From assembly GCF_025370935.1 (NCBI RefSeq), contig NC_133491.1:16351744-16415743 (forward strand): a DNA stretch of 64,000 nt, read 5' to 3'. Position 1 is the first letter of the stretch, and each line of letters opens with the position of its first letter. The stretch is from Choristoneura fumiferana. Lineage: Eukaryota; Arthropoda; Insecta; Lepidoptera; Tortricidae. Under the pieces are notes generated by a model that had not been told where the DNA came from, made no database searches, and worked only from the letters and a program-made list of their open reading frames with translations. This document shows positions 1-11,600 of the stretch, piece after piece. Position numbers and translations under genes: made by a program.

Positions 1-83
1 GGATGAAGCACGCCTGTCCAATATGATTTGAAGACGGCTAGATTGTTTGTTTGTTTGATTAATTCAAAGACTAACGAAGACGA

Positions 84-330
84 TTGAAGTGGCAATTTGC
101 AGGCCATATAGCACGGAGAACAGATGGCCGTTGGGACCGAAAAGTTCTCGAGTGGAGCCCGCGGATCGGCAAGCGCAGCGTAGGACGTCCACCAACGAGA
201 TGGACGGATGACCTGGGTTAAAGCCGCGGGTTCACGGTGGATGCAAGCCGCTGCCAACCAAAGCAACTGGAGGTCTATAGGGGAGGACTATGTCCAACAG
301 TGGACGTCCTACGGCTCAGATGATGATGAA
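84..330 (+). mobile_element. RTE-type LINE, C-terminal fragment and 3' end
   Basis: Frame starting at 84 reads WQFAGHIARRTDGRW followed by GKRSVGRPPTRWTDDL, the C-terminal tail found after the reverse transcriptase domain of RTE-clade LINEs in Lepidoptera. One extra G after the DDL motif stops the frame; skipping it, the reading continues to the typical end (VQQWTS) and the 3' GATGATGATGAAG. No catalytic RT or endonuclease part is present, so this is a dead 5'-truncated copy. The LINE type is known from the family; the frameshift is seen directly. Confidence 0.8.
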
Positions 331-525
331 GTATTTTATTTGTAATTATATTATTATGAAAAAAATACTTTCTGACAAGTTTCTTGCGGCGTATTCTTCT
401 TGGCAATGATGGTCTTTCCGAAAGCGCTGGTAGTTTAAAAAATGACGCGTAAAAGTGCCCATTACGGCCTATTTACTGAAAAAATGATTTGAATTTTATT
501 TGAGTTTTGAATTTGAATTTGATGA
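331..525 (+). repeat. Non-LTR 3' tail, GAATTT-ending family
   Basis: Carries TTTCTTGCGGCG, GCATTCTTCTTGGCAATGAT-like and CCGAAAGCGCTGGTAG blocks and ends in GAATTT repeats. The same tail recurs at 18665 (minus), 38463, 42963 and 57925 (minus). It is a 5'-truncated retroposon end without coding capacity. Confidence 0.7.
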
Positions 526-1846
526 TGATCAGATTGTAACGATCAGGGAACACAGACACATTATTTTCACAAATTTTAATCAGTTTTTAAACACAAATGC
601 GTACACAACCTTACGATAACAACGAACCATGATAAATAGGTAAAACTATCCGATATAGCAGTAAATAATTACCGTCATTTGTTAAATCAGTCCGGTGGCA
701 ACACTGGCAGAATAATGAAACAGGTCGAAATGCAACTAGCTATGATTAAAACCCAGTGAATTTAGCATATGTAGCGTTACACTGCGGCGTCCGATCGGTC
801 ACTAATAATGTGTTGGCTCATCGCCTCAGTAATGTATTGTTACTATCAACAAATTTTCTTGCTCGCTGTAAATTGGACAATGAATAATTTAGCCTTAGGT
901 GTAAAATCGAACCATTTGAAAGCATGTATTGCTTTCGCTTGCGCCTTTCGGATAGAAGTTACCTGATAGAAATAATAGTTTAGTTTATTTATTCGATACA
1001 TCATTAATCATTTCATTAATCAATCATTTACATAAATGTCAGTTATGAGAATTTGTATTGAAATCGTCAAAGGCAATAAGATTAGTAATAATTATAAAAA
1101 ATAAAATTCTAAGCATGTCATGATGTGAATAAAAACAATTAAAATAAGACTGGTTCTCCTCAAGGGATCGTCCCAATAAAAACACATTGAAATTAACATT
1201 AAAAAAGAATATTAACGCCAAAATGTCAAGTATATGTAAAAATTAACACATTAGCCAATGCACATTAACAATGTAAATGTCAATGTAAAAACAATAACAT
1301 AAAAATCCTCCTTTCAATCTTTCAAAGGTTAACTGGAAGATATCCCTCTAAGGAATAAGTTCGCTTTTGTACATCTCTTTCTCTTGTTAATTGTAATTTC
1401 CATATGTTTTATGTACAATAAAGAGTTACAATACAATACAATTTAAACAATAAAATTAAAATTTCAGATTTATAAACGCATTCACCGAATAAAACGGTTT
1501 TTCCAACAATAGTAGATTGTACAACGAGAGCATAAAACGAGCCATCTTACCCAAGACTTTTGTATAGCCACCCAAGCCGGTACGGTGAGGGTGGATAGAC
1601 ACGTCGAGGGGAAAATGGGTTTAATGCTTGATTGATTTTTAGTTTTATGTAAATTAAAAATTATTTTAAAAAATATGTACGTCACAACCCTTTAATTGCT
1701 TAATGGCATGTGTCCACCTAACCTAACCTATCCGAAAAGTATTATAGATTATCGCAACATACGAATATTGGACACGTACCTATTTGTTTAATTTTAATTT
1801 TTTAATCAAACAAAGAATGAGAAAGATGAAGCGCGTAAAGTGGTGC
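526..1846. other. AT-rich background, no gene seen
   Basis: No convincing exon. Around 1330-1445 there is an ending with a polyadenylation-like AATAAAGAG followed by TACAATACAATACA, probably an old retroposon 3' end. 1640-1747 resembles the right end of the TIR element at 13220-14033 (shared CTTAATGGCATGTGTC and CCTATCCGAAAAGTA). The open frames here are low-complexity and show no motifs. Confidence 0.5.
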
Positions 1847-2230
1847 TAATTATAACACCCCTCTTTTTGCGCCGGGGGTTAAAAAGTGTTGCACGGCGCT
1901 ACGTCACTCAACTTTAACTGGCTATAATGTTTTTTTTTTTCTCTGTGTCTGTCTGTGGCACCGTAGCTCTTAAACGGGTGGACAGATTTGAATGCGGTTT
2001 TTTTAATTTCATAGCAGGTTTTTTGGCAATGGTTCTTAGACATATTTCATCAAAATCGGTTCAAGCGTTTTTGAGATATTGAACTTTGAAGTGACAAAGT
2101 CGGGGGTTTTCCAACTTTTGTATGGGGTATTCTGTTAGGTATTTGTTATAATTTCGTAAGTATGTATAGGTAGCTGGCCTCGGGAGTAACAGACAGCTTT
2201 TTATCCCGATATCCCTACGGATTTATTTCA
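1847..2230 (-). repeat. Interspersed repeat, TTATAACACCCCTCTTTTT type
   Basis: Begins TTATAACACCCCTCTTTTTG then GGGGGTTAAAAA, followed by a CTGTCTGTGGCACCGTAGCT block, AAACGGGTGGACAGATTT and a TTGAACTTTGAAGTGACAA block. Related copies lie at 31185, 43605, 57245, 58630, 60669 and 63345 in both orientations. No coding capacity is visible. The superfamily is not established here, so strand is nominal. Confidence 0.6.
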
Positions 2231-2560
2231 CTACTTACCCTAAAAATGGAGTATGATAGAGATGGAATTTCCAAAAGAATCGAACTGACACGTCAATTGA
2301 AGTTAGTGAACCGCAATAAAACGATGGATCAGAGTACATCATTAGGTAGCAACAGTATGCAGATTTGTCAACAAAATTTGCATTGTACACCTTTCCATTT
2401 AAATTCAAGATGGCATTCACATTCACTACGACATAAAAGTCGTACAGCGCCATCTACCAGCGCATAGCGGAACTATTTACCGATATATCTTTCCTAAGCA
2501 CCGTCTGGATCATAAATGAGAAGCTGATTTATGACTTAGCCCTGCTAATGCTGTGCTGCA

Positions 2561-2683
2561 GGGCTACTACGAAACTCGAAACTCGAAGTTCGTATCGTAC
2601 GGTCCTCGCTCTCGTATTAAATAGTATAAGTGTCAGAGGGACCGCACGACACGAACTTCGAGTTTCGAGTTTCTTAGTAGCCC
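2561..2683. mobile_element. Palindromic MITE, GGGCTACTACGAAACTCG family
   Basis: Short element whose two ends are inverted copies: GGGCTACTACGAAACTCGAA at the left and its complement, ending TTAGTAGCCC, at the right. The middle has CTCTCGTATTAAATAGTATA. Family copies at 12501, 26688, 33066, 39708 and 45303 make this a multi-copy foldback element without coding capacity. Confidence 0.75.
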
Positions 2684-3599
2684 AGCTGGTTAGTCTATCC
2701 GTCTTGTTCAGCTTCATTTGCGGAGTCAAAGGTTAACGGCTAAAGCGAACTCTAATGGCTTCATTTAAAATATCCTACTTGAATGATAAACGCAAAAGTT
2801 TCTGTGTGTTATTTATGTTACTCTTCTTTAAATTATATAAAACGAAGTTACTTTGGCGTGTAGCGTCATTACTTTAAAAATGTACCTACCTACCTCAAAA
2901 CCAATTTTTAGAATTAAACTTTATAAAACATATTTTGATGATGAACAATCTGGTTGAGTTTGAAACCGGTTAGCGCAGTGTAGTCATGGTGATAGTTAGA
3001 TTTCATCTTTTTCTCCATTACGGCTTTTTTGACAATTCATATTGCTGTTTTATGTTAGTAGTATATGTGTTGTATAAATATTGCATGTATGTATTTATAT
3101 ATGTCGGGATAACAATAATCAAGCCTTAGAGGATTGTCAATTGATTGTTACAATATCGAGATGGCGGTGAACGCCGTGTGACGACCGGTTGCGGTGCACG
3201 TGGACGGGCTCGTTGGCCGGAACGTCATTCTACCGTAGGGGCGACAACACCTGGTTAACGATTCTGTCGGTTCGTCTGTCGATTAGCTCTGTACATACTC
3301 TGATTGGTTTTGTAATTTAATTATTATCGGCTGGTGAAATAAAGCAACTGTGCTCCAAAAGAAGTTCTTATTGAAGCTCGCACTCAAGTAGGTACCTACA
3401 TCATGAACGCATCCTGACGGCGAGGCGGAAGTACCCTCATTTCGTCCATCATCATCATCTCTCACCACCGTCTTTCTCCGATATATATATCATTTGTATT
3501 TATTTTAATATCAATGATTTTTGTTTGTTCTTGTTTTTATTATCTGTTTCCGCTACCTACTTGTGACATAATGATAAGATCTTGTGCCCAAGGTTGTCT
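2684..3599. other. Background, no gene seen
   Basis: Mostly AT-rich sequence. A somewhat GC-richer patch at about 3160-3260 and 3400-3480 has no start, splice pattern or motif that I can support as an exon. Confidence 0.4.
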
Positions 3600-3720
3600 A
3601 GAAGCGATCGCTTTTAAACGATAAAACCGCCTATTCTATCTACCATAATTTTGTGTTTATATTGTACATTTTTTGTACTGATTTGTGGTTTGGATAAAGA
3701 ATATTTGCATTGTATTGTTT
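3600..3720 (+). repeat. Possible retroposon 3' end (AAACGATAAAACCGCCTA)
   Basis: A block with GATCGCTTTTAAACGATAAAACCGCCTATT runs into TTGCATTGTATTG. A similar block is at 57165-57225. The resemblance to LINE 3' ends is by memory of general lepidopteran repeats only, hence low confidence. Confidence 0.3.
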
Positions 3721-3772
3721 TTGTGTGTGTTCTCACAGTGTGGAGGTAGAGCAGATTTGTTGCGTAACTTAA

Positions 3773-4050
3773 CTTTTTTTTTTTTTTTTTTTATTTCACT
3801 GGATGGCAAACGACAAATGGGACTCCTGATGGTAAGAGATCACCACGCCCATAACATCTGCAACACCAGGGGTATTGCAGACGCGTTGCCAACCTAGAGG
3901 CCTAAGATGGGATACCTCACGTGCCAGTAATTTCACCGCTGTCTTACTCTCCACGCCAAACACACAGTGCAAGCACTGCTGCTTCACGGCAGGATTAGCG
4001 AGCAAGATGGTGGTAGCAATCCGGGCGGACCTTGCACAAGGTCCTACACC
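3773..4050 (-). repeat. Retroposon 3' region, ACTGGATGGCAAACGA family
   Basis: Reads from a poly-T tract (the element's poly-A on the minus strand) through CTGATGGTAAGAGATCACCA, CAACCTAGAGGCCTAAGATG and CACGGCAGGATTAGCGAGCA. Copies at 4700, 29526, 53425 (all minus) and 62751 (plus) show the same order and A-tail. Open frames across it are by-products of GC-richer sequence. Confidence 0.65.
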
Positions 4051-4053
4051 TGC

Positions 4054-4104
4054 CAACCCCCCCCCCTGCCCTGCCCTGGCCTGCCCTGCCTGCCTGCTAT
4101 CGTA
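4054..4104. repeat. C-rich low-complexity tract
   Basis: A run of CCCCCCCCC followed by repeated CCTGC/CCTGG units, directly between a retroposon and the next MITE. Homopurine on the other strand; could form non-B structure and may be miscounted in assembly. Confidence 0.7.
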
Positions 4105-4137
4105 ATGTCGCCGGTGCAAAAAGTAGTTTATATTCCT

Positions 4138-4505
4138 GCTCCCACACAAAACTGCGACTTCGCATTGCATCTCATTGCAAAAATCTGCAAGCTCGCAGGA
4201 CGCATCGCAAATACTTCCGATCTGATTCGCATCGCGTATTCCTGCGACATCATACATCGAGGATATTCTGGCAAAACAGAATAAGAGCAAATTTTTTTTA
4301 AAAATAGTTACATACATAGGCATACTCGATTTTTTCTGCTTTTTTTATCTAGCAAAACCGTGTAAGTAAATAAATATTGTGCACTTATCCGGTTCTGCCA
4401 GAATACCCTCGATATATTAGGTATAGTGACCTGCACTAACGCTTTGCCGCACGAAATGTATCGCAGCAATTCGCATCGCATCGCATCGCAGTTTTGTGTG
4501 GGAGC
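4138..4505. mobile_element. MITE with GCTCCCACACAAAACTGCGA termini
   Basis: Left end GCTCCCACACAAAACTGCGA is mirrored at the right by TCGCAGTTTTGTGTGGGAGC. Both subterminal regions hold runs of GCATCGCATCGC-type repeats. A second, inner inverted match pairs CGAGGATATTCTGGC (about 4258) with GCCAGAATACCCTCG (about 4397). No transposase frame, so non-autonomous. Superfamily not assigned. Confidence 0.7.
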
Positions 4506-4699
4506 CCATTATCATAATTCCAATGATCAATTTGCTGACGTAATGATTTGAGATACGAGATATTTTCAAAGTAGGTATTGGTGATATCCCTATACCTATG
4601 TAAGTATGTATATTTGTTTATCTATTTGATGTTCAAAAAGGAAATATAAAATATTACAAAATAGTGCTAAGTACAAAATATGTTAGTATAAGGGTTCCT

Positions 4700-4961
4700 T
4701 TTTTTTATTCGACTGGATGGCAAACGAGCAAGTGGGTCTCCTGATGGTAAGAGATCACCACCGCCCATAGACACCTGCAACACCAGGGGGATTGAAGATG
4801 CGTTGCCAACCTAGAGGCCTATAAGATGGGATACCTCAAGTGCCAGTAATTTCACCGGCTGTCTTACTCTCCACGCCGAAACACAACAGTGCAAGCACTG
4901 CTGCTTCACGGCAGGATTAGCGAGCAAGATGGTGGTTGCAATCCGGGCGGACCTGCAACAA
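4700..4961 (-). mobile_element. Retroposon 3' region with short target duplication
   Basis: Same family as 3773-4050, T-tract at the left. GGTTCCT occurs immediately before (4693-4699) and after (4962-4968) the copy, consistent with a 7-8 bp target-site duplication. Otherwise non-coding. Confidence 0.65.
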
Positions 4962-4968
4962 GGTTCCT

Positions 4969-6358
4969 AATAGGACTACGAGTATGTAGGTAAAGAACCT
5001 TAAAAACGTCAATATGCATATTCTTTGATCAATATCGTTGACTCTTCGACCAATTTCCATTCTATTAAAGTATCAACTTGCAATTAAGGACTTTAAAGCA
5101 GAAAAAGTAGTATAACGAACTATAATGAGTGATTGTTTACAGAAAAGGACAGGTCGTCATCGCGCATGCGCCTTCCTCATTCCCTTACTAAGTGTGTTCC
5201 TAGGATTGTAGTCATAAAATTAAAATAAAGACCCTGGGTCGGCAATTAAGCATCTCTCTGTGGCTATGAATGCTTGAATTAAAGAAATTCTACTAATAGT
5301 ATCTAGGAGAGATCTTTTTTGTTTGATTGCGTTTTCTTGGATAAGTAAAATGTAAAGTAAATAAAAAACCGAACCTTAGACCTCCTTTAGGCAAGAGTAA
5401 TAAGTATTTTCCTGAACCACCACGCTGTTGACAAAACTATCAATATTGATTACTTATCCTGAAACGCGACAAATTCGAACTAAAGTAAAATAAGTACCCA
5501 ATCTTAATTAAACATATAATATATAACTTTACTTATATACATGTAATATATAACTTAATATAATATGTAACTTAGTATCCCACATAAATGCAAAGTTAGT
5601 TCGATGTTATTTTTTTATTCTTTCCATCTAATCTATTTTTATGTGTATCGAATATGTGTAAATAAAATGTTTCTCTCTCTCTCTCTCAAAGTTTTTGGCC
5701 CTGTGTGATTGTACTCGTAATCGTATGTTTATAACACTTTCACGCAAAAACGGCTCAACCGATTTTCAGGAAATGTTATATGTAGACAGATGACCTCGGA
5801 AATAATACGTAGGTAGATTACTTTTCATCCAGATACAACGGAATTGGGATATTTGCATGTAAAATCCTCAAATTATTTTCGAAAAACATATAATTATGTG
5901 CAGGTGTTTTTAACAAACGTAAACGTAGACGACGATGACGATTATAAATTTCGGATCGGAAAATTGGTAATTTGTGAATTCAACGGAAAAACGAAAAACC
6001 AAAGCTCGCCCGCCCGTGCACACTTGCATAACTATCTATAATATAAAAGTGAACCTCCAGAATGGGACAAAAAAAACGAGACAGAGCATGATGGCGCTCT
6101 ACAACACCATTTTGACACGTTTCTCCCAAACAACGCAATTTTAAAGCAATTCGATTCTTTGACCTTGGGAATCGCGAAAAACTTGAGAAAATAATGATAT
6201 TGGGTGTGTACATTTTGATTGTAAAGCAAAATAAAATCACAAGTTCGAATTTCGAGCCAAAAACGAGCGATCTTTTATCTATGCCAGTGTTGCCATTCAG
6301 GGAAAAAGAAATCTATTCATTATCCTGCATTGCAGTCTATAAAGCTCTTTACCCATTC
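4969..6358. other. AT-rich background with degenerate repeats
   Basis: Contains a (CT)n tract near 5670-5688. 5700-5840 is a degenerate copy of the AAACGGCTCAACCGATTTTCA / TACTTTTCATCC repeat type. No exon supported. Confidence 0.4.
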
Positions 6359-6359
6359 A

Positions 6360-6615
6360 TTGCCGCGCGCCAGATTACGCTGGGCTTAAAGTCATGAAAT
6401 TTGATATGTAGATAGCTGGATGTCTGAAATAACACATAGGCTACTTTTATTCCAATATTCCCACGGGATAGTTGTTCTTAACACAACACCTCCATGAAGA
6501 TTACGATATAAATTTTGGGATTTCCCACAGGAATTTTGTAAAATCCCGGAATTTCACTTGTAACTACCAGTTCGAATAGTTCACGCGTGCGAAGCCGCGG
6601 GTAAACTCTAGTATT
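6360..6615 (-). repeat. Interspersed repeat, CCCGCGGCTTCGCACGCG type
   Basis: Minus-strand copy: reverse complement starts near the CTAGAGTTTACCCGCGGCTT end, with TTCGCACGCGTGAAC, a GGGATTTT block and a region corresponding to TAGCCTATGTGTTATTTCAG. Same type as 23715-24285 and 54983-55390 (plus). Non-coding. Confidence 0.55.
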
Positions 6616-6958
6616 ATTATAATTTTTAAAATTTCTTCTAATTTCGCATAGAGCTGCAATCTGAATCTGAACAGACGCATCAAAATGACAAGTGCACAAA
6701 TATTTATTAAGGTCCTTAGTGACAGATGGCAGCACTTCATGTGGAACTACAAGCGCTTTAATAAGGATAAGGATCTTAACGATAGATGGCAGCACCTCGC
6801 GTGCGGATTTACGCGCATGCGTGAACACAAAGCGTCTAGGAAAAGCCAGTCAAAGCTAAATTCCTGCTCTTAATTCACTGACATTAAGACGGATTATAAT
6901 GTGGCGTTTATGAATTACAGTACAGCAGGCCAGCTTTCAATTTAGTTTTTTTAATGTC

Positions 6959-7793
6959 GTACAGTCACCAGCACCAATATCTGACACAACAAGCAGGTAT
7001 AAACGCTCTTAATGGTCATCATCATCATCATCAGCCTATGTTCGTGCACTGCTGGACATAGGCCTCTCCCATGGCACGCCACTGAGCACGATCCTCGGCC
7101 ACCCTCGTCCAGCTCTTGCCAGCCGCCCTGCGAAGATCATCGCTCCATCGAGTCTGAGGACGTCCTACGCTACGTTTGCCGATCCGTGGTGGAGACCACG
7201 AGTGGACACTCAAGAGCTCCTCCACCCCAACGGTTATCGGTTCTTCGGGTTATATGGCCGGCCCATTGCCACTTCAGCGTGCTAATGCGGTGGGCTATGT
7301 CTAAGATCACTTCGTTACGAATTTGATCTTTCAGAGAAACTCCGAGCATAGCCCTTTCCATAGCACGTTGAGCAACTTTAAATTTGTGGACCAGCCCTAC
7401 CGTGAGCGTCCATATTTCGGCTCTTAATGGTAATAGTGTACAATAGTTTACTTTCATAGTTCATAGTCCTATCTACCTTTATAAACCTTCAAATTATTTG
7501 TATGCCTCGTATTTGTTTTAGTTTGTGAGTTTCCTTTTCTTGGCTCCCTATATTTGTACTCATTTAGATCCTAATTCTAATTCATACTCACCTTGTTCCA
7601 TTAAAGTTGCATTTTAATGGAAGAGCGGTGTCTCTTGACACAGGTATCTCGATACTTAAAAAGAGGCACCAACCTGCATATTGTTAAACTGTTTGTGTTA
7701 CTCTGATATGATTCTATTTCTATGGCGCCGGAAGAACGTGTCAGATATTTTTGCATGTTCCGCTGTGGCAGATATTAATGCTGGTGACTGTAC
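6959..7793. mobile_element. MITE with GTACAGTCACCAGCA ends, split by an RTE insertion
   Basis: Left terminus GTACAGTCACCAGCACCAAT and right terminus ATTAATGCTGGTGACTGTAC are inverted repeats, both followed inward by an ATATCTG(A/C)CAC motif. A minus-strand RTE fragment (7017-7419) sits inside with its own target duplication. A shorter relative is at 8196-8332. No transposase is encoded. Confidence 0.7.
7017..7419 (-). mobile_element. RTE-type LINE, 5'-truncated, with 12-bp target duplication
   Basis: Minus frames read VAQRAMERAMLGVSLKDQIR, then STLKWQWAGHITRRTD and, after a frameshift near 7200, IGKRSVGRPQTRWSDDL and a VQQCTNIG end. This is the C-terminal extension of RTE-clade reverse transcriptases. 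GCTCTTAATGGT is found on both sides (7005-7016 and 7420-7431), an exact 12-bp target-site duplication. The frameshift makes it inactive. Confidence 0.85.
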
Positions 7794-8195
7794 ATAAGAG
7801 TAGCAATTGAGTCACTTGATAGTCAGTGTACTGTGTATAGCAACACGAGAGACTGCTAATGCTTTGCTAACTAGAAGGGTAAAATTAAACACATCCTGTG
7901 CCAATCACACATTAAAGTTTATTTTAGGCGTAAGATTATTGTTACTAACACTATATGGATTCTTCTTTCCGAAATAAATGATTATTATCTGTATTTATTT
8001 TCATTCTTAGATTATTATTGTCATAAGTAATTTTTAAGCATTTTTTCTCTCTTTTTAAGTGTTGTGTATTAGTACTTGGCATTTGACATTACTTTGTGTT
8101 ATCCAAATTTAATTAACTTCTCTAAATAGAAGCACGTATTGCGGAGAGCTGCAGTGCTGGTTTTCAGTGTGACCCTTTTTCTTCTAACCTACTAT

Positions 8196-8332
8196 GTATA
8201 GTCACCTGCATTCATATCTGCCACAGCGGAACGTGCAAAAATATCTGTCACGTTCTACCGGGCCTAGAAATGAGTCGTATCAGATATTTATGCACGCTTT
8301 GTTATGTCAGATATTGGTGCTGGTGTCTTTAC
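8196..8332. mobile_element. Short MITE related to 6959-7793
   Basis: Left GTATAGTCACCTGCATTCAT followed by ATCTGCCACAGCGGAACGTG; right end has GTCAGATATTGGTGCTGGTG. The left block also matches the inverse of 7741-7793. Termini are more diverged than in the larger copy. Confidence 0.6.
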
Positions 8333-10179
8333 TAACTAAACTAAACTAAACTAACTAAAGCTGCCATGACGACGCGAACGTCAGATAACAATAACATGTA
8401 GTCGCTACAAGATGTCGCTAAAGCCGCCACAAATTAATGTTAAGCATGGGCCGGGCCGGCTGTATTTGTCTCTATTGCATGCATTAAGGGCATTTGGCTG
8501 TCACCGCGACACTAACTCGGCTACAGACTAGCTTATTTACGAAGGGTTGTCGCGAACGGATTACTAGGACTTATCTCCAAGCGTGCTAGAAATTTTAATG
8601 TAGGTTTAGAGTGCTTGTGATATGATCAGAATTACTCACTGACTTTATAATCACATGTACTTATGTATGTGGGTAAGGTCGCAAATAATTGTAAAATAAC
8701 ACACTGGAGTCTGGAAGACATAACACACTGTAACACAATAACGCACTGGAATATTGTAAAGCTAACTAGTGTTCATTTGACTATTTTAGGTTAAAAAAAT
8801 GCAATTATTTTTTATGTATGTATACATTTAGTTCGTACGAAATTCGAATCCACTAATTAACAATAGGAATGGAAGTTTTCGTTTGCTAGGTTAATAACAA
8901 AAATAATTCGAAAGGCTAAATTTATCTTTATTCGTTACCATAATCACAATAAAGTTAATGGTCGCCATTACCATGTCATGCTGCAGATAAATGCAACGTC
9001 GGGGACAGGGACAGACGTTGTACATAAAACACAAAAATAATACAAAAAAAGAAAACAACAAAACAAAAGAGTACAAAGGCGAACTTATCCCTGATGACTT
9101 ATGTCTGTCTATTTACTGTCATTGAGTACAAATGGACAAAGACAACACGAGATTAGACGTCCAAACAGAAAAATATCAATTTGAAATAAAGTAAAGTAGA
9201 TTGTCCATATGTACGCCATTGTTGCGATAGACATGTAAAAATAATTAAATGTAATAATTCTGTTGACATGTTAATTTTTTTTTTTTTTTCTTTCTCTTTT
9301 CTTTATTTTTCTATGAGTCATGTTGCTTGAAATAAATGAATATTATTATTATTATTATAAATACGTAAATCAACTAGGAAACTGTCCATCCTGAATATCG
9401 TCAAAAATTGAAGCTTGTCCCGTGGTAGGTAAAACTTAAAAAGATATAAGCCGTAAGAAAAAATTACAATTTATATTTAGGTACGTAGAATTAGAAAAGT
9501 CAGTGTATTGACAATGCAATGAGTGTTATCGCTGTCTCTTGATACGCGAGCCTTACCTACTCCTAAATAATTTTTGGAATTCATTTGACATCTCTAAGAT
9601 AAAAAAAATATATATCGTGCTATGAATTTAAAGGCTGACTAGGAATATTAAAAACCTGACGCGAGGGCAGCACTTCTACGTTTTATATTGCAACATTCTT
9701 TTCACTTACTATAAGATACCTACCTATCATATTGACAACGGTGTCGGTGATGTTATTTGAAGGAATATTTTCTAATCCCTCAGACTTTTTCTATGACAAA
9801 TACTTTTATACAATGTGAATTATTTTCCTTTCAAGGCTTTGGTTAATCTTCGGCATTTTAACGCACAAAAACACAAAATAACACTTTATAGTTAAACTTT
9901 GACAGCAATAGACATTTGAATTTAGTGTTACCAGTGCAAGAAATGAGTTCCATTGGTTTTCCGCAATATGGCGAGGTTTTTTATAATTCTGGTCAGCCTT
10001 TAATATATCATATTTTTTAAAGGTTGCAGAACAAAAGTAGCTCAGTTAAGCTAATAGAATCAAACCTTGGATTTAAAACCCCATGGTCAGAAACACGTGT
10101 CTTTTCTATTGATAGTTCTCTGCTTAATACCCTAGACGGCTAGGCTACTTCTATACGATGTGAGTACATTTTGTGCCGA
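8333..10179. other. AT-rich background, no gene seen
   Basis: Contains a block at 8920-9120 (AAAGGCGAACTTATCCC, also near 56158) that may be an old LINE 3' UTR, and a T-tract plus ATTATTATT microsatellite at 9275-9358. No motif-bearing frame or splice pattern. Confidence 0.4.
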
Positions 10180-10308
10180 GTACAGTTGACTGGAGAAAGT
10201 ATCATTACAAAGATAGGATCGGTTTGCATACAATCGCGTTACGTGTCCGAGTGTACTTCCTCCTCGTTAGCATGGGAACCGGTACATTATGTCAGCGGTC
10301 GACTGTAC
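10180..10308. mobile_element. Possible small MITE, GTACAGT ends
   Basis: GTACAGTTGACTGG at the left and GCGGTCGACTGTAC at the right are imperfect inverted repeats, similar in style to 20309-20446. Only about 10 bp of each arm match, so this could be chance. Confidence 0.35.
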
Positions 10309-10569
10309 TATACTAAATAACAATAGAGAACAAAAACAATGTATCCCAAGCATAGGCGTATATAGGGAGGGAGGTATCCAGTATGGTCTAGTCGAAATTC
10401 TATAATACTGATATCTTCACACAAAAATCCAGGCCAGCCCCAATTTGAAAATAACCCTAGATACGCCAATGATCTAAAGTGATCACATAAGAGCGTGGTA
10501 GCGACATCTATCGGTAAAAAAATGAAAGAAAATGTAAATTATCTATATTCTTAGTGAATCTTTATGATC

Positions 10570-10690
10570 CGTTTTGAACATGAAACTACCGTGCTACTCA
10601 CTCATATTTAATGAAATAAATCCGAATAACTCACGTCTTAAATCGAGTTTAGCTTGACATGTTTCGGGCTAATTCTCCCGGAGCACACGC
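10570..10690 (+). repeat. Repeat of the GAACATGAAACTACCGTG type
   Basis: Contains TTTTGAACATGAAACTACCG, a CTCACGTCTTAAATCGAGTT block and GACATGTTTCGGGCTAATTC. Copies at 22285, 30760, 40262 and 43175; a fragment at 11535-11600. The 40262 copy ends in a perfect palindrome. Confidence 0.6.
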
Positions 10691-10899
10691 CAAGGAAAGA
10701 AAATGTAAAAGTGTTTGATGTAAATTAGACTGTTACTTTATTTTTTGATAAATAAACTATGTGATTAAATTTTTTTTTTGTCATACCGATTTTGGGTACA
10801 AATACCAATTTTAATGGGCAGCTCTACCGATTTTGCACTATGACGTACGATACCGTTAGTTTTAATCGTTGTGTTTAACTTAGGAGTCCTTGCCATATT

Positions 10900-11150
10900 T
10901 TTCTTATCAAATAGCTGGAAAACGAGCATGCGGGTCACCTGATGGTAAGTGATCACCGCCACCCATGGACTCCTACAGCATTATTAGGACTGTGGGTGCG
11001 TTGCCGGCCTAAAGAGGAGGGGGATAGAAAAGGAGGGAAGGGGGAGGGGAGTAAAAGGGGGGAGTGGAGTTGGGCCTCCAGATCTCCCACTCCCCAGTAG
11101 CAAAACTACTATTTCACGCCGGTATTCTGTGGGAGTGTGGTACTAACCCT
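10900..11150 (-). repeat. Old retroposon 3' region, purine-rich middle
   Basis: CACCTGATGGTAAGTGATCA and GGTGCGTTGCCGGCCTAA resemble the 3773/4700 family but are diverged; the middle is a GGGGA-rich tract (about 11000-11060). Non-coding. Confidence 0.5.
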
Positions 11151-11600
11151 TGTGGTTTATAATATTAAACTTCCAGCAAATGAGCAAATGAGATTTTTAA
11201 GCGTGAAAGAGAAAAACAAGAAGTTGCACGCGCACTTATGCACACACATTCACTTTTGCATATTATAATAGGATAATTACTCTTATAGGTGCGGATAAAC
11301 ACATAATCGCCCAATTATCCGTAGTCGGTGCTGCGTCCGCGTTCCTGAGGTAAATCAACATACTAACATACACTCTTTAAGGTAACGAATACCAGGTTTA
11401 ATTGCTATCCTTGATTAAAAACAATTTCGTTTCATATATCAACAAATATGCCACATACACACACACAAACACGCATTTGTTGCGAAGACGTAAGTAGGTA
11501 GCTATATATTCAGATCGCGGGTGAGAAAGTAATTCATAGTGAAATAAACCTGGTCAACACGTCTTAAATCGAGTTTAGCTCGTCATGTATTTCGCTGTTT

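Noticed and set aside
3796..4323. 175-codon minus-strand frame
   Set aside because: It runs across a retroposon 3' end, a C-rich tract and a MITE, three unrelated pieces; hence a chance frame.
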